Shown here: positions 40,182 through 48,394 of the stretch, piece after piece
Layout: each line of letters begins with the position of its first letter
Position numbering within the stretch: the stretch's first letter is position 1
Virus record (IMG/VR): IMGVR_UViG_3300025109_000004
Location: 1 to 64,000 of that record
Origin: a virus
Strand: one strand, 5' to 3'
Length of the DNA stretch: 64,000 bases
Translations under genes and position numbers: made by a program
Notes under the pieces: model-generated
Database searches by the model: none
What the model was told of the DNA's origin: nothing
What the model saw: the letters and a program-made list of their open reading frames with translations, nothing else

Positions 40182-40628
40182 ATGAATCAAATACATGTGG
40201 GTTTTACAGGTACTCGACAGGGGATGACTGACAAGCAAAAAACAACACTCCATAAAATATTAGTAAGCAATAATAATATAAAAAATGTAGATGTTCTTCA
40301 TCATGGAGATTGCAAAGGAGCCGATGCTGATGCTCATTATGAATGTTGGAAATTAGCTATTTCTATTATTCTTCATCCACCGGATAATCCTAAGCATCGA
40401 AACTACTGTGACACTGGTCCATATGAAGATATGGTAAAAGAAATCAATCCCACAAAACCATATCTTACTCGTAACCATGATATTGTTGATGAAACAGATT
40501 ATCTCATCGCTTGTCCCGATGGGTACAAAGAAGAACTACGCAGTGGCACATGGGCAACAATACGGTATGCAAAAAAACAACATGTTCTAGTTTATATTAT
40601 TTACCCAGATGGAACACTGGGACATTAA
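40182..40628 (+). CDS. SLOG-like Rossmann protein
   Basis: 148 residues from the ATG at 40182 (SD AAAGGAGGATC). IHVGFTGTRQGMTDKQ, then HHGDCKGADADAHYECWKLA, PPDNPKHRNY, YLTRNHDIVDETDYLIACPD and RSGTWATIRYAKK match the SLOG/DprA-like nucleotide-binding fold (GTR at the first turn, GxCxGAD, final RSGTxxT). SLOG proteins bind nucleotide second messengers or nucleoside phosphates; many sit in anti-phage or counter-defence contexts. Substrate here is unknown. Confidence 0.75.
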   Translation: MNQIHVGFTGTRQGMTDKQKTTLHKILVSNNNIKNVDVLHHGDCKGADADAHYECWKLAISIILHPPDNPKHRNYCDTGPYEDMVKEINPTKPYLTRNHDIVDETDYLIACPDGYKEELRSGTWATIRYAKKQHVLVYIIYPDGTLGH

Positions 40629-40663
40629 AGATTTTCAAAGCCATAGAGAGGAGGTGATATAGT

Positions 40664-40939
40664 ATGGCGATAAAATACTTGCAAACTTTTGAGGTGAAAG
40701 GAAACGGGGCATTCCCTCTTGATATGCTGCGCTACGATAGATGTTTTCCTGCAACAGAAAGTGATAGCAGGAAAATAGCGGACACAGAATTTAGCGTTGG
40801 AGTCAATACCCACTCAATCAAACTATGCCGGTATGTATCAGTTCGACAAACTCCAACTGTCGATAGATGGAACAGTTTTCTATGGAAGGTAGTTCCAGAT
40901 TCTATAACCATAGAAAATAATATAGTTATTTTCTATTGA
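40664..40939 (+). CDS. Small unknown protein
   Basis: 91 residues: MAIKYLQTFEVKGNGAFPLD then MLRYDRCFPATESDSRKIAD and SIKLCRYVSVRQTPTVDRWN. SD GAGAGGAGGTGATATAGT. Beta-rich. No family recognised. Confidence 0.65.
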   Translation: MAIKYLQTFEVKGNGAFPLDMLRYDRCFPATESDSRKIADTEFSVGVNTHSIKLCRYVSVRQTPTVDRWNSFLWKVVPDSITIENNIVIFY

Positions 40940-40986
40940 AAAAGAAAAACAAAAAGAAATAATTACTGAAAGAGTGTAAAGATTTT

Positions 40987-41025
40987 CGAGACCATCAACC
41001 ACAGACCACGGTTGAACTGGTCTCG
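40987..41025 (+). terminator. Intergenic hairpin 2 of a related set
   Basis: CGAGACCA/TGGTCTCG arms with an inner TCAACC/GGTTGA stem and a 9-nt loop. Followed by TGAGTTTTTAACC. Same layout as the hairpins at 39609 and 44412 but with a different, internally compensated sequence, which argues that structure is what is conserved. Confidence 0.65.
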
Positions 41026-41075
41026 TGAGTTTTTAACCTTAATTATTTTTACTAACCTTAGAAGGAGGAAAGACT

Positions 41076-41501
41076 ATGAAAGATCGTATCATGTACACCA
41101 ACGTCAAGTATAAACTTAATCAAGCATTCAAAGAAATCAGGAAAGAGGGAATCCTCGCAAGGCAGAATTTCTCATGCTGTCAGGGATGTGGAAGCTATGA
41201 CCTTGCTGAAGCAGCTGAACAGCAAGAAAAAAATGGCAAGAAAAAAGTTCTCGGGTATGTCTTCTATCACCGACAGGACAATGAAAAATTTTTGGAAACT
41301 GGTAAAGTCCATCTTGCTTTCACCTCACTTCATAAGGATCTCTCTACGAAGCAACTCGGATTGATGATCGTTGCCATACTGCTGAAGAATGGAATATGTC
41401 TTAATTGGGATTATACCAGTAATACAAGAATTGAAGTCACCGGAACAACATCTATTGAACCTACTCCGATACATCATATTTCACCAAACGATAGAGGTTA
41501 A
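41076..41501 (+). CDS. DUF6891-like protein
   Basis: 141 residues. The stretch ARQNFSCCQGCGSYDLAEAA, then GYVFYHRQDNEKFLETGKVH is distinctive for a family of uncharacterised proteins (I recall DUF6891). The CCxxC could bind a metal. Present in the early block before the ATPase; function unknown. Confidence 0.6.
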   Translation: MKDRIMYTNVKYKLNQAFKEIRKEGILARQNFSCCQGCGSYDLAEAAEQQEKNGKKKVLGYVFYHRQDNEKFLETGKVHLAFTSLHKDLSTKQLGLMIVAILLKNGICLNWDYTSNTRIEVTGTTSIEPTPIHHISPNDRG

Positions 41502-41504
41502 TAG

Positions 41505-41546
41505 GGTTGAGGATATGCTTTAGCGATAGAGCATACCTCCTGAACC
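41505..41546 (+). terminator. Intergenic hairpin 3 of a related set
   Basis: Three stacked helices: GGTT/AACC, GAGG/CCTC and TATGCT/AGCATA with small bulges. It ends directly in the 31-bp leader that also precedes 37958. Hairpin plus leader may act as a module that keeps each small gene's expression separate. Confidence 0.6.
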
Positions 41547-41572
41547 ATTAATCTTTTAAAAGGAGAAAGATC

Positions 41573-41965
41573 ATGGAAATAAATAAATATGGGGATGATC
41601 TCAATTATTCTTTTCACATCACCAACGATGATGGAGAAACAATTTTTTCTTATTCAATATCCCTGAGTGGTATGTACAATCAGGGAGGGAGCTGGAGCGG
41701 ATCGGTTGTATGGTATGGGAAAAGATTTCATAACTATCTCAACACTCTTCTCTGCCCCGATATGGATTCTGAGATGTACCAGCAGGCGCGATGGGAAGCA
41801 GAAAAAGAAACAAAAGATTACTGCTCATACTCACCTATCGGATGGGGATTTCAAACTCAAAGGGAAATGAAAAAATGGATCACCAAAACTTTGCGTGACC
41901 ATGTTTACCCTGCAATCAAACATGATACCAAAAAAACTATCTATCAAATTAGAAGAAATAAATAA
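41573..41965 (+). CDS. Unknown protein upstream of the ATPase
   Basis: 130 residues. MEINKYGDDLNYSFHITNDD then WSGSVVWYGKRFHNYLNTLL and C-terminal helices. SD AAAAGGAGAAAGATC is in the repeated leader. No family recognised. Ends 28 nt before the AAA+ ATPase start and probably shares its mRNA. Confidence 0.65.
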   Translation: MEINKYGDDLNYSFHITNDDGETIFSYSISLSGMYNQGGSWSGSVVWYGKRFHNYLNTLLCPDMDSEMYQQARWEAEKETKDYCSYSPIGWGFQTQREMKKWITKTLRDHVYPAIKHDTKKTIYQIRRNK

Positions 41966-41993
41966 TCCACCCAATCCAAAAGGAGGAAAGATC

Positions 41994-43445
41994 ATGAAGG
42001 GAACAAAAGAAACGATCAATGCAATAAAGGCTGGTTACTCATATTTCTACTGCCAGACATATGAGATGAACCGGACAGTCGAAAACCTGTTTGAGGAGCT
42101 GAAGACCTTCTCCGAAAATTCCTCATTATTCAACGAGGTGAAAGTCTGGGATCTCTCGATCAATGAGGATCCTGAAGAGGTCATCAACTGGCTCAGGGAA
42201 CCGGGAGTGATTGTCATCGCAAAAAACTGGAACTGGTTTCTCTTGGATGATTACAACAAACCAGAGAAACAGAACTGCTCCTTTTTACAGCGCAACTCGG
42301 ATCTGTTCACATCAAAAGAAAATCGCAATGTCCTGATCATCGTTGGTGATGGTCCGATGGAAGATACTGTTCCCGCCATGCTGAAAAAGGAATTTCAGGG
42401 AATCGAATTTGAACTCCCGAAAGAAGAGGAGATCAGAGAGGTTTTAAACTTCATCATCGAATCAGTCAGAGACAACCCGAAGTTTGAAGAGCCCTCAGAA
42501 GAACAAAAGAAACAATTGGTCGATGCAGCAAAGGGTATGACCAAAACCGAGATAAAAAACGCCTACAGCTTTTCTCTCGTTAAGACAGAAGGGAAACTTG
42601 ATCCCAAGATAATAGCCAAACTCCGAGCAAAGGAAGTAGAGAACACTGCCGGTCTGAAGATCATCGAGACCGATCAGGATTTTAATACATTGAGAGGATA
42701 TGAAAATCTCAAAAAATTTACCATCACCACAATCAACCATCCTTTATCAAAGGGTATTCTCCTGCTCGGTCCGGCTGGTACTGGCAAGACTCATTTTTCA
42801 AGATGCCTTGGAAATGAATCCGGAAAAATTCTGTTTGAGCTTGAAGTTGCCGAACTGTTCAGTGCTCTGGTCGGTTCAAGCGAGGAGCGGGTAAAGAAAG
42901 CCATTGAAATCATAATCGCGAACGCCCCCTGTATTGTTCTCATCGATGAGCTTGAGAAAGCACTGGCGGGAGTCGGGGGTGGAGGTAGCAACGATGGTGG
43001 AACAACAAAGAGGGCTCTTGCCCAGCTGCTGAAGTTCATGTCAGATACCGAAAAAAGAAAAGGGGTATACATCATCGCCACCTGTAATGATATCTCTCAA
43101 CTTCCTCCTGAATGGATACGGGCAGGTCGATGGGATTCAGCACCTTTCTTCATCGATTTACCGAGCAGTGAGGAGAAAGCAGATATTCTGAAACTCTATC
43201 AGGAAAAATATGGTGTCAACAGCAAACCAAATATGGAGGGATGGACAGGGGCAGAAATCGAATCCTGTTGTCGTATCGCATCCATGATGGAAACCTCAAC
43301 CAAAGAAGCAAGCAACTTTATCGTTCCGGTAAGCAAGACAATGGAAACAGAGATCACCAATCTTCGCAAATGGGCGAAGGGTCGTACGATAACAAGCTCC
43401 ATTATTTCCAAAACAAAAACAACAAACAGAAGCATCGAAATTTAA
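41994..43445 (+). CDS. Ycf46-like AAA+ ATPase
   Basis: 483 residues from the ATG at 41994 (SD AAAGGAGGAAAGATC); an earlier in-frame ATG lies inside the preceding gene. An N-terminal degenerate AAA-like half (to about 190) precedes a complete AAA+ domain: GILLLGPAGTGKTHFSRCLG (Walker A), CIVLIDELEKALAGVGGGGS (Walker B) and NDISQLPPEWIRAGRWDSAP (sensor/Arg finger region). This two-part architecture is that of Ycf46. Downstream DUF3150 and upstream DUF1257/DUF2997 form a set. Possible role as a remodelling ATPase. Confidence 0.85.
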   Translation: MKGTKETINAIKAGYSYFYCQTYEMNRTVENLFEELKTFSENSSLFNEVKVWDLSINEDPEEVINWLREPGVIVIAKNWNWFLLDDYNKPEKQNCSFLQRNSDLFTSKENRNVLIIVGDGPMEDTVPAMLKKEFQGIEFELPKEEEIREVLNFIIESVRDNPKFEEPSEEQKKQLVDAAKGMTKTEIKNAYSFSLVKTEGKLDPKIIAKLRAKEVENTAGLKIIETDQDFNTLRGYENLKKFTITTINHPLSKGILLLGPAGTGKTHFSRCLGNESGKILFELEVAELFSALVGSSEERVKKAIEIIIANAPCIVLIDELEKALAGVGGGGSNDGGTTKRALAQLLKFMSDTEKRKGVYIIATCNDISQLPPEWIRAGRWDSAPFFIDLPSSEEKADILKLYQEKYGVNSKPNMEGWTGAEIESCCRIASMMETSTKEASNFIVPVSKTMETEITNLRKWAKGRTITSSIISKTKTTNRSIEI

Positions 43446-43473
43446 TCCCACAAACCAAAAAGGAGAAAAGATT

Positions 43474-44403
43474 ATGAGTAAATCAAACCAAGCAAAAGAA
43501 TTTGATTACCTGAATGATGACAAAGTTGTGGAACATCTTTTTACAGAGGGGGTCCTTGTCAGGCTGAATACCCGATGCTGGCAGGCAACCAGTTCCAAAC
43601 TGCGAGAAGGAGAACTCAAAGCAAATGAGGATGTGATTCATGGAATTAAAACATTAATCGATCCTGACTCACTGGCAGACATCCGTTGTTTCTGTAACAT
43701 GGCTCGCAATACCGTCAAGAGGAGCAAAAGCCGAAACAGGAGCAAAGCAGGTTATTCATTTTTAAATATGGATTCGGTTGTCTTCGTCCCGAAAGGAATT
43801 TTGCCATGGATGGAAAGTCGCCTGCAGGAAATCAAGGCTGGGTTTGATAAAGCCGTTGAAGAGTTTATAGAGGCTTACCCGAAACTGAAGAAGGCATGGA
43901 AAGAGGTTGATCCGGAATTGTACGATGAGGATCTCTACCCATCACCTACAGATTTGAGAAGTAAGTTCGGAATCGAGTGGATGAAGTTTGTCATTACCAT
44001 GCCATCGAAATCAACCGGGATCCTATCCAGCGCGCAGTATCAAAATGAAGTTGATCAGCAGAAGAAACAGATCCGGGAATTTCTTGATTCAGCACTCTCA
44101 TCCATCTCTACTGAATTTCTGGGGATCGTAAATGAACTCAAAACCAAAGCCGAAAAAGGGGAGCCCATGAACGCCCGCCGCCTTGAGACGATCAAGAATT
44201 TCGGTGCAACTTTTGATGCTCTGAACATCACCAGAAACCAAGATTTAAAAAGACTGGTCTCCGATTGCTACGGTCTCATTGGAACATCTGAGAAGGAGGA
44301 TTTCAAAGAAGATTCATTTCAGAGCAAAGTTAAAGATGGAATGAAAAAGATCACCACCGAGTTTAAGAAATCCAGCTCATTAAAAAGAGCAGTTGACTTT
44401 TAA
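43474..44403 (+). CDS. DUF3150-like protein
   Basis: 309 residues, helical. VRLNTRCWQATSSKLREGEL, YSFLNMDSVVFVPKGILPWM and PSPTDLRSKFGIEWMKFVIT fit the DUF3150 family, often found beside an AAA+ ATPase in phages and prophages. The ATPase/DUF3150 pair resembles a MoxR-type ATPase/partner arrangement, but the partner's role is unproven. SD AAAAGGAGAAAAGATT. Confidence 0.7.
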   Translation: MSKSNQAKEFDYLNDDKVVEHLFTEGVLVRLNTRCWQATSSKLREGELKANEDVIHGIKTLIDPDSLADIRCFCNMARNTVKRSKSRNRSKAGYSFLNMDSVVFVPKGILPWMESRLQEIKAGFDKAVEEFIEAYPKLKKAWKEVDPELYDEDLYPSPTDLRSKFGIEWMKFVITMPSKSTGILSSAQYQNEVDQQKKQIREFLDSALSSISTEFLGIVNELKTKAEKGEPMNARRLETIKNFGATFDALNITRNQDLKRLVSDCYGLIGTSEKEDFKEDSFQSKVKDGMKKITTEFKKSSSLKRAVDF

Positions 44404-44411
44404 ATCTCTTT

Positions 44412-44445
44412 GAGAGGATCAACTAAGTATCGTTGAACTCCTCTC
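44412..44445 (+). terminator. Intergenic hairpin 4 of a related set
   Basis: GAGAGGA/TCCTCTC outer arms with inner TCAAC/GTTGA. Flanks AATCTCTTT and ATGGATGTTTAAT are identical to those of the hairpin at 39609-39638, while the inner stem differs in a compensated way. Confidence 0.65.
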
Positions 44446-44460
44446 ATGGATGTTTAATAT

Positions 44461-44571
44461 GCTTGATAAATCGCTCAGGATTGCCGTAGGACAGACTATC
44501 TCAAGGTCACCCATAGGAGAACACCCACTCAAAATTACAAGCTCTTAAATCGAATTTTATGAGTAAATAAG
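44461..44571. repeat. Dispersed repeat, copy D (diverged)
   Basis: Shares AAATCGCTC near its left end, ATCTCAAGGT in the middle, and AAGCTCTTAAATCGA then TTTTATGAG at the right with copies A and B in the same order on the plus strand. The interior differs. It lies between the DUF3150-like gene and the promoter of the RHH gene, where transcription is rightward, opposite to copies A and B. Confidence 0.6.
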
Positions 44572-44585
44572 AATAATTATTTACC

Positions 44586-44613
44586 TTTACTTTTTAATAG
44601 AAACCCTTATAAT
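44586..44613 (+). promoter_or_regulatory. Promoter of the RHH gene
   Basis: TTTACT (44586-44591), 16-bp spacer, TATAAT (44608-44613). The transcript would start about 20 nt before the ATG of the small RHH gene, fitting a repressor with a short leader. Possibly autoregulated. Confidence 0.6.
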
Positions 44614-44639
44614 AATAATTTTATGAAAGGAGAACTCTT

Positions 44640-44795
44640 ATGACAAAAAAGAAACTGAACAAGAAACCAACCATCACCATCACCATCGATAAAGAGGTTC
44701 ATGACGCAATCATCGAGAAGTCAAAAAAGGAGAGACGCAGCATTAGCAATTTTGTTAATCTTAAATTATTGGAGGCATTATTGAAAAAACAATAG
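44640..44795 (+). CDS. Ribbon-helix-helix protein
   Basis: 51 residues: KPTITITIDKEVHDAIIEKS (beta strand then helix A) and KKERRSISNFVNLKLLEALL (helix B), the Arc/CopG-type fold that binds DNA as a dimer. SD AAAGGAGAACTCTT. It has its own promoter, adjacent to a dispersed repeat, so it could be a regulator of nearby promoters. Confidence 0.7.
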   Translation: MTKKKLNKKPTITITIDKEVHDAIIEKSKKERRSISNFVNLKLLEALLKKQ

Positions 44796-44807
44796 AAGGG
44801 TAAGACC

Positions 44808-45170
44808 ATGCCGAAAAGAAAAAAGAAAAATATATTTCATCCCCCCTGTGGGATCTGTCAGACCTTTGAGGAGATTCCATCAAAACACCGGCTCGCAAAC
44901 TCTCGCTACTGCCATACATCGGGGAAGAGAACTGAGATCGACTACGATCATCCATCATGTAAAAAGTTTGTGATGGCGGAATACTTCTGGTGTGAACATA
45001 TCCAAAGAAGAATTAATAAAACCGTTTGTTTTCATCGTTTCAAAAACATCGTGAACTTTAAAGACTTCAACGGGTGCAAAAAATGTCCTATCGGAAAAAT
45101 GTTGGAAAGTGATGGATCCATTTACATTTCACCATTAATCAAACGCCAAGGGAGGAAAAGCCATGTATGA
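44808..45170 (+). CDS. Cys/His-rich protein
   Basis: 120 residues. CGICQTFEEIPSKHRLANSR, CEHIQRRINKTVCFHRF and CKKCPIGKM suggest two zinc sites. SD GAAGGGTAAGACC. No family recognised. Ends overlapping the next gene by 8 nt. Confidence 0.65.
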   Translation: MPKRKKKNIFHPPCGICQTFEEIPSKHRLANSRYCHTSGKRTEIDYDHPSCKKFVMAEYFWCEHIQRRINKTVCFHRFKNIVNFKDFNGCKKCPIGKMLESDGSIYISPLIKRQGRKSHV

Positions 45171-45534
45171 CGATAATGAACAACTGAATATCTATGATAT
45201 GAGAGAAGAGATAAAAAGTTTTTCTGAGAATTGTATTGCAGCAGCATCAGAGGAGTATGAGGATTCTACTCACTCCCCGAACTCCTACTCACCCACCCCT
45301 CCAATACTATTAGAGATAATAAACATGGAAACATTCTACTCCCTGTCTGAAGAAGCACAAGAGGTAATAAACATCATAATCAGTTGCCCTGCCGAACTGC
45401 GGAGAACTCTTGGTATACCTCTTAGATTAAACCAGTCTCTGCTGAAAACATTCTTCCATAAAAAAAGAGGGTGGAAGCACAGATCCATCAAAAGGACTTT
45501 TAAGGAAATCAAACAATATCTCCACAACAACTGA
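45163..45534 (+). CDS. Possible small regulator
   Basis: 123 residues. N-terminus acidic (MYDDNEQLNIYDMREEIKSF), C-terminal half helix-turn-helix-like (RLNQSLLKTFFHKKRGWKHR then SIKRTFKEIKQYLHNN). SD GGGAGGAAAAGCC. It precedes the helicase gene. A DNA-binding role is inferred from the basic helical end. Confidence 0.6.
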   Translation: MYDDNEQLNIYDMREEIKSFSENCIAAASEEYEDSTHSPNSYSPTPPILLEIINMETFYSLSEEAQEVINIIISCPAELRRTLGIPLRLNQSLLKTFFHKKRGWKHRSIKRTFKEIKQYLHNN

Positions 45535-45541
45535 GGAGGGT

Positions 45542-47251
45542 ATGATGAAAATCAACATCAGGATCCCCTATAACAAAGAGGCGGTGGCTATCATCAAGTC
45601 ACTGCCTCCACCCACCCGCAAATGGAATCCCGAGAAAAGATGTTGGTCGATAGAGGATAGTGAGTATTTTAATCTCGCAAATAAACTGAGGAAACCTCTG
45701 CCCATATTCGCAAAGAAACTTATCTTTGATAAATCCTATAAACCCATCAGGGATGCTGTGATCAAGAACCAAGGGCGAAAAGAATCAGCAATTAAAAAAT
45801 CCAAAGCATCATCATCCTCTATTATTATTCCATGCCCAGAGGGTAAAGAGTATTTTGATTTTCAAAAAGCTGGCATAGATTATATGTTGCGGAGAAAAAA
45901 TTCATTGTTAGCCGATGAAATGGGACTGGGGAAAACCATACAGGCGATCGGGGTCATGAATTATTTTCAGAGAGAAATTAAAAATACCCTTATCATCTGT
46001 CCGGCAACTGGTAAAATAAACTGGTCCAGAGAATTGGAAGAATGGTTAGTAAGTAATAAACTCTCCATCGATATTGCATACTCAGGACAGTTTCCCAATT
46101 CTGACATTGTCATAATAAACTATGATATAGTCATGAGAAATATTAAAAAAATTCAAAATCGAGAATGGGATTTGTTGCTCCCCGATGAATGTCATTTTCT
46201 GAAAGGGGAAGATACCCAAAGAACAAAGGCTATCCTCGGGAACGATAACGGGATGAGAAAGTTCCGGAAAACAAAAAAGAAAAAGGATATCGAAAAACCC
46301 ACCCCACCCATCCAAGCAAAAAGAAGTATTTTCATTACCGGAACTCCCATCGTTAATCGACCAAAAGAACTTTATTATATTGCAAACAGATTGATGGATG
46401 GGAGGCTGGGATCATTTATTAAATATGCCTATCGATACTGTGATGCAAAACAAACAAGATGGGGATGGGATTTTGATGGAGCCTCTCATCTTGATGAGCT
46501 TCAATCGGTCCTCAGAGAAAATATTATGGTGAGGAGAATGAAGAAAGATGTATTGAAAGAACTCCCAGACAAGGTCAGACAGGTAATAGAACTACCCTCA
46601 AACGGGCTGATGAAAGTTGTTAGATCAGAGCAGGCAAAAACAGAAAAATATAATAGGGTAATCAAACAACTTGAAAAAGCAATCGAGGTATCCACAGAAA
46701 CCTCTGATGAAAAACAGTACAGAGATAAATTAAAAAATATGGATTACTCTATGTCTCTGCCGGAACTAAATGAACTTTCTAAACTCCGACGGGTTACCTC
46801 TACCGCCAAAGTTCCTTATGTAGTAAAGCACCTGCAGAATGTTCTGGAAGGAACTGATAAGGTTGTGGTGTTCGCTCACCATCATGATGTGATCGATGCA
46901 ATACATAATGAATTTAGAAACCATGCTGTACAGGTTACCGGAAGGGATAGCCAGAAGAAAAAACAAAACATGATTGATCTATTTCAAACGAATAAAAAAA
47001 CAAAACTATTTATCGGCTCAATAAAAGCCTGCGGGGTTTTGATAACCCTGACCGCTGCAAGCACTGTGGTGTTTGCGGAGCTTGATTGGGTTCCTGGAAA
47101 TTTACAACAGGCGGAAGATCGACTTCACCGAATTGGACAAAAGAACTCAGTACTGGTCCAACATCTGGTTCTGGAGGGAACGATTGATGCCTACATGGCA
47201 AAGGTTATTGTCAGGAAACTAAATGTTATCGATAAAGCAGTTAACCAATAA
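45542..47251 (+). CDS. SNF2-type DNA helicase/translocase
   Basis: 569 residues. N-terminal segment (RKWNPEKRCWSIEDSEYFNL) resembles the HARP-like annealing-helicase leader. Motifs: SLLADEMGLGKTIQAIGVMN (I/Ia), LLLPDECHFLKG (II, DECH), FITGTPIVNRPKEL (III), then C-terminal KVVVFAHHHDVIDAI (IV), TLTAASTVVFAELDW (V) and QAEDRLHRIGQ (VI). All key SNF2 residues are present. HARP-like proteins re-anneal or remodel forks; a replication or recombination role fits. Confidence 0.9.
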   Translation: MMKINIRIPYNKEAVAIIKSLPPPTRKWNPEKRCWSIEDSEYFNLANKLRKPLPIFAKKLIFDKSYKPIRDAVIKNQGRKESAIKKSKASSSSIIIPCPEGKEYFDFQKAGIDYMLRRKNSLLADEMGLGKTIQAIGVMNYFQREIKNTLIICPATGKINWSRELEEWLVSNKLSIDIAYSGQFPNSDIVIINYDIVMRNIKKIQNREWDLLLPDECHFLKGEDTQRTKAILGNDNGMRKFRKTKKKKDIEKPTPPIQAKRSIFITGTPIVNRPKELYYIANRLMDGRLGSFIKYAYRYCDAKQTRWGWDFDGASHLDELQSVLRENIMVRRMKKDVLKELPDKVRQVIELPSNGLMKVVRSEQAKTEKYNRVIKQLEKAIEVSTETSDEKQYRDKLKNMDYSMSLPELNELSKLRRVTSTAKVPYVVKHLQNVLEGTDKVVVFAHHHDVIDAIHNEFRNHAVQVTGRDSQKKKQNMIDLFQTNKKTKLFIGSIKACGVLITLTAASTVVFAELDWVPGNLQQAEDRLHRIGQKNSVLVQHLVLEGTIDAYMAKVIVRKLNVIDKAVNQ

Positions 47252-47273
47252 TAATTAAGGAGGAGAAAAGATT

Positions 47274-47372
47274 ATGACTAACAAAGACTATTCAGAAAAA
47301 AATGATATATTTAAAAGTGCTTGCAAAGACGCAAATATAGAACCAACCACCAGACAAGCAAGTAAGTTTTGA
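47274..47372 (+). pseudogene. Small gene interrupted by in-frame TGA
   Basis: An ATG with a strong SD (AAGGAGGAGAAAAGATT) gives 32 residues to a TGA at 47370-47372, ending EPTTRQASKF. The same frame continues as RGMGKAYKFIMKRK to TAA at 47415-47417. The continuing basic sequence resembles the natural tail of such a protein, so the TGA looks like a nonsense mutation. Many other genes here end in TGA, so recoding is unlikely. Confidence 0.5.
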
Positions 47373-47421
47373 AGGGGTATGGGCAAAGCTTATAAATTCA
47401 TAATGAAAAGGAAATAAAAAT

Positions 47422-47455
47422 ATTTTTTCATGGTTTGGTAAAAGTAAAGTATAAT
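47422..47455 (+). promoter_or_regulatory. Repeated promoter, copy 1 (primase operon)
   Basis: A 34-bp block ending in TATAAT (47450-47455). It contains TTTTTTCATGGTTTGG followed by TAAAAG. The same block, with a few changes, is at 54400-54433 and 56499-56532. Conservation of the interval between -35 and -10 suggests a binding site for a phage factor beyond the usual sigma contacts. Confidence 0.75.
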
Positions 47456-47487
47456 AGGTTATATTAATTTTTTATAAAAATAATCCT

Positions 47488-48390
47488 ATGTTTAATGTCA
47501 TCGAGTATCTGGAAGATAGAAATATCTCCTATAGAACAACTGGAAAGAATGTCAGTGCCGGATGGGTCGAGGTGAACTGCCCTTGGTGTGGTGACCCATC
47601 CGAACACCTTGGCATCAACATTGAGGGGCTCGGGTTCAACTGCTGGTCATGTGGTAATAAAGGTTATATCACAAAGTATATAGCCGAGATCGAGAACTCC
47701 ATAAGTAACATAAGAAACATCATAAATAAGTTCTCAGACCAGGACAAAGAACCCGAGCCCCTTTCCTCTTTATCTCTGCAACAAAAATATCTATTCAAAC
47801 TTCCATCCAACGCTTCTGATCAACCTTCAAAAAATCACAAACGATATCTCAAGAAAAGAAATTTTGACGTGGGATTCCTATGCTCAAAATATGGGATCAG
47901 ATTTTGTAGTGTCGTGGGAAAATATAAACACTCGATCATTATCCCCATAATCATGAACAGGGAAATGGTTTCATTTACCACGAGAGATGTAACAGGTATG
48001 AGGGATCAGCGGTACAGCCATTGCCCGAACAACAGATCCATTATCCCCATCAAACAAACTATTTATAATCTGGATAACTGTAATGGGGAGACAGCTTTAA
48101 TTTTAGAAGGTCCGACTGATGTGTGGAGAATGGGGGATAATACTATGGCTCTATTTGGAACTCAGTATACACAACAACAGATTGCCCTGCTCTCTCAAAA
48201 AAAATTCAAGAGGTTGTATATTCTATTTGATAAGAAAGCAGGGGAAGAAGCCCTTATGCTCGCAAAGGATCTTTCTCTATTTGTTACAGAGACATTCGTT
48301 GTTGATCCTATGGGATATGACTATGATGATCCTGCTTCATTAACTCAGGCGGATGTATTATATGTGAAGAAAAATTTAGTGGGGGTATAA
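47488..48390 (+). CDS. DNA primase (zinc finger plus TOPRIM)
   Basis: 300 residues. Zinc-binding N-terminus CPWCGDPSEHLGINIEGLGF then NCWSC, and a TOPRIM core: ALILEGPTDVWRMG (EGxxD) and YILFDKKAGEEALML (acidic pair). Shorter than bacterial primases but typical of phages. Would synthesise primers for the DnaB-like helicase and PolA-type polymerase encoded downstream. First gene after the repeated promoter. No clear SD, so it may be translated from a near-leaderless mRNA. Confidence 0.85.
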   Translation: MFNVIEYLEDRNISYRTTGKNVSAGWVEVNCPWCGDPSEHLGINIEGLGFNCWSCGNKGYITKYIAEIENSISNIRNIINKFSDQDKEPEPLSSLSLQQKYLFKLPSNASDQPSKNHKRYLKKRNFDVGFLCSKYGIRFCSVVGKYKHSIIIPIIMNREMVSFTTRDVTGMRDQRYSHCPNNRSIIPIKQTIYNLDNCNGETALILEGPTDVWRMGDNTMALFGTQYTQQQIALLSQKKFKRLYILFDKKAGEEALMLAKDLSLFVTETFVVDPMGYDYDDPASLTQADVLYVKKNLVGV

Positions 48391-48394
48391 AGAT

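Noticed and set aside
47274-47417. TGA reassigned to Trp
   Set aside because: Many intact genes here end in TGA at the expected length, so the standard code is used.
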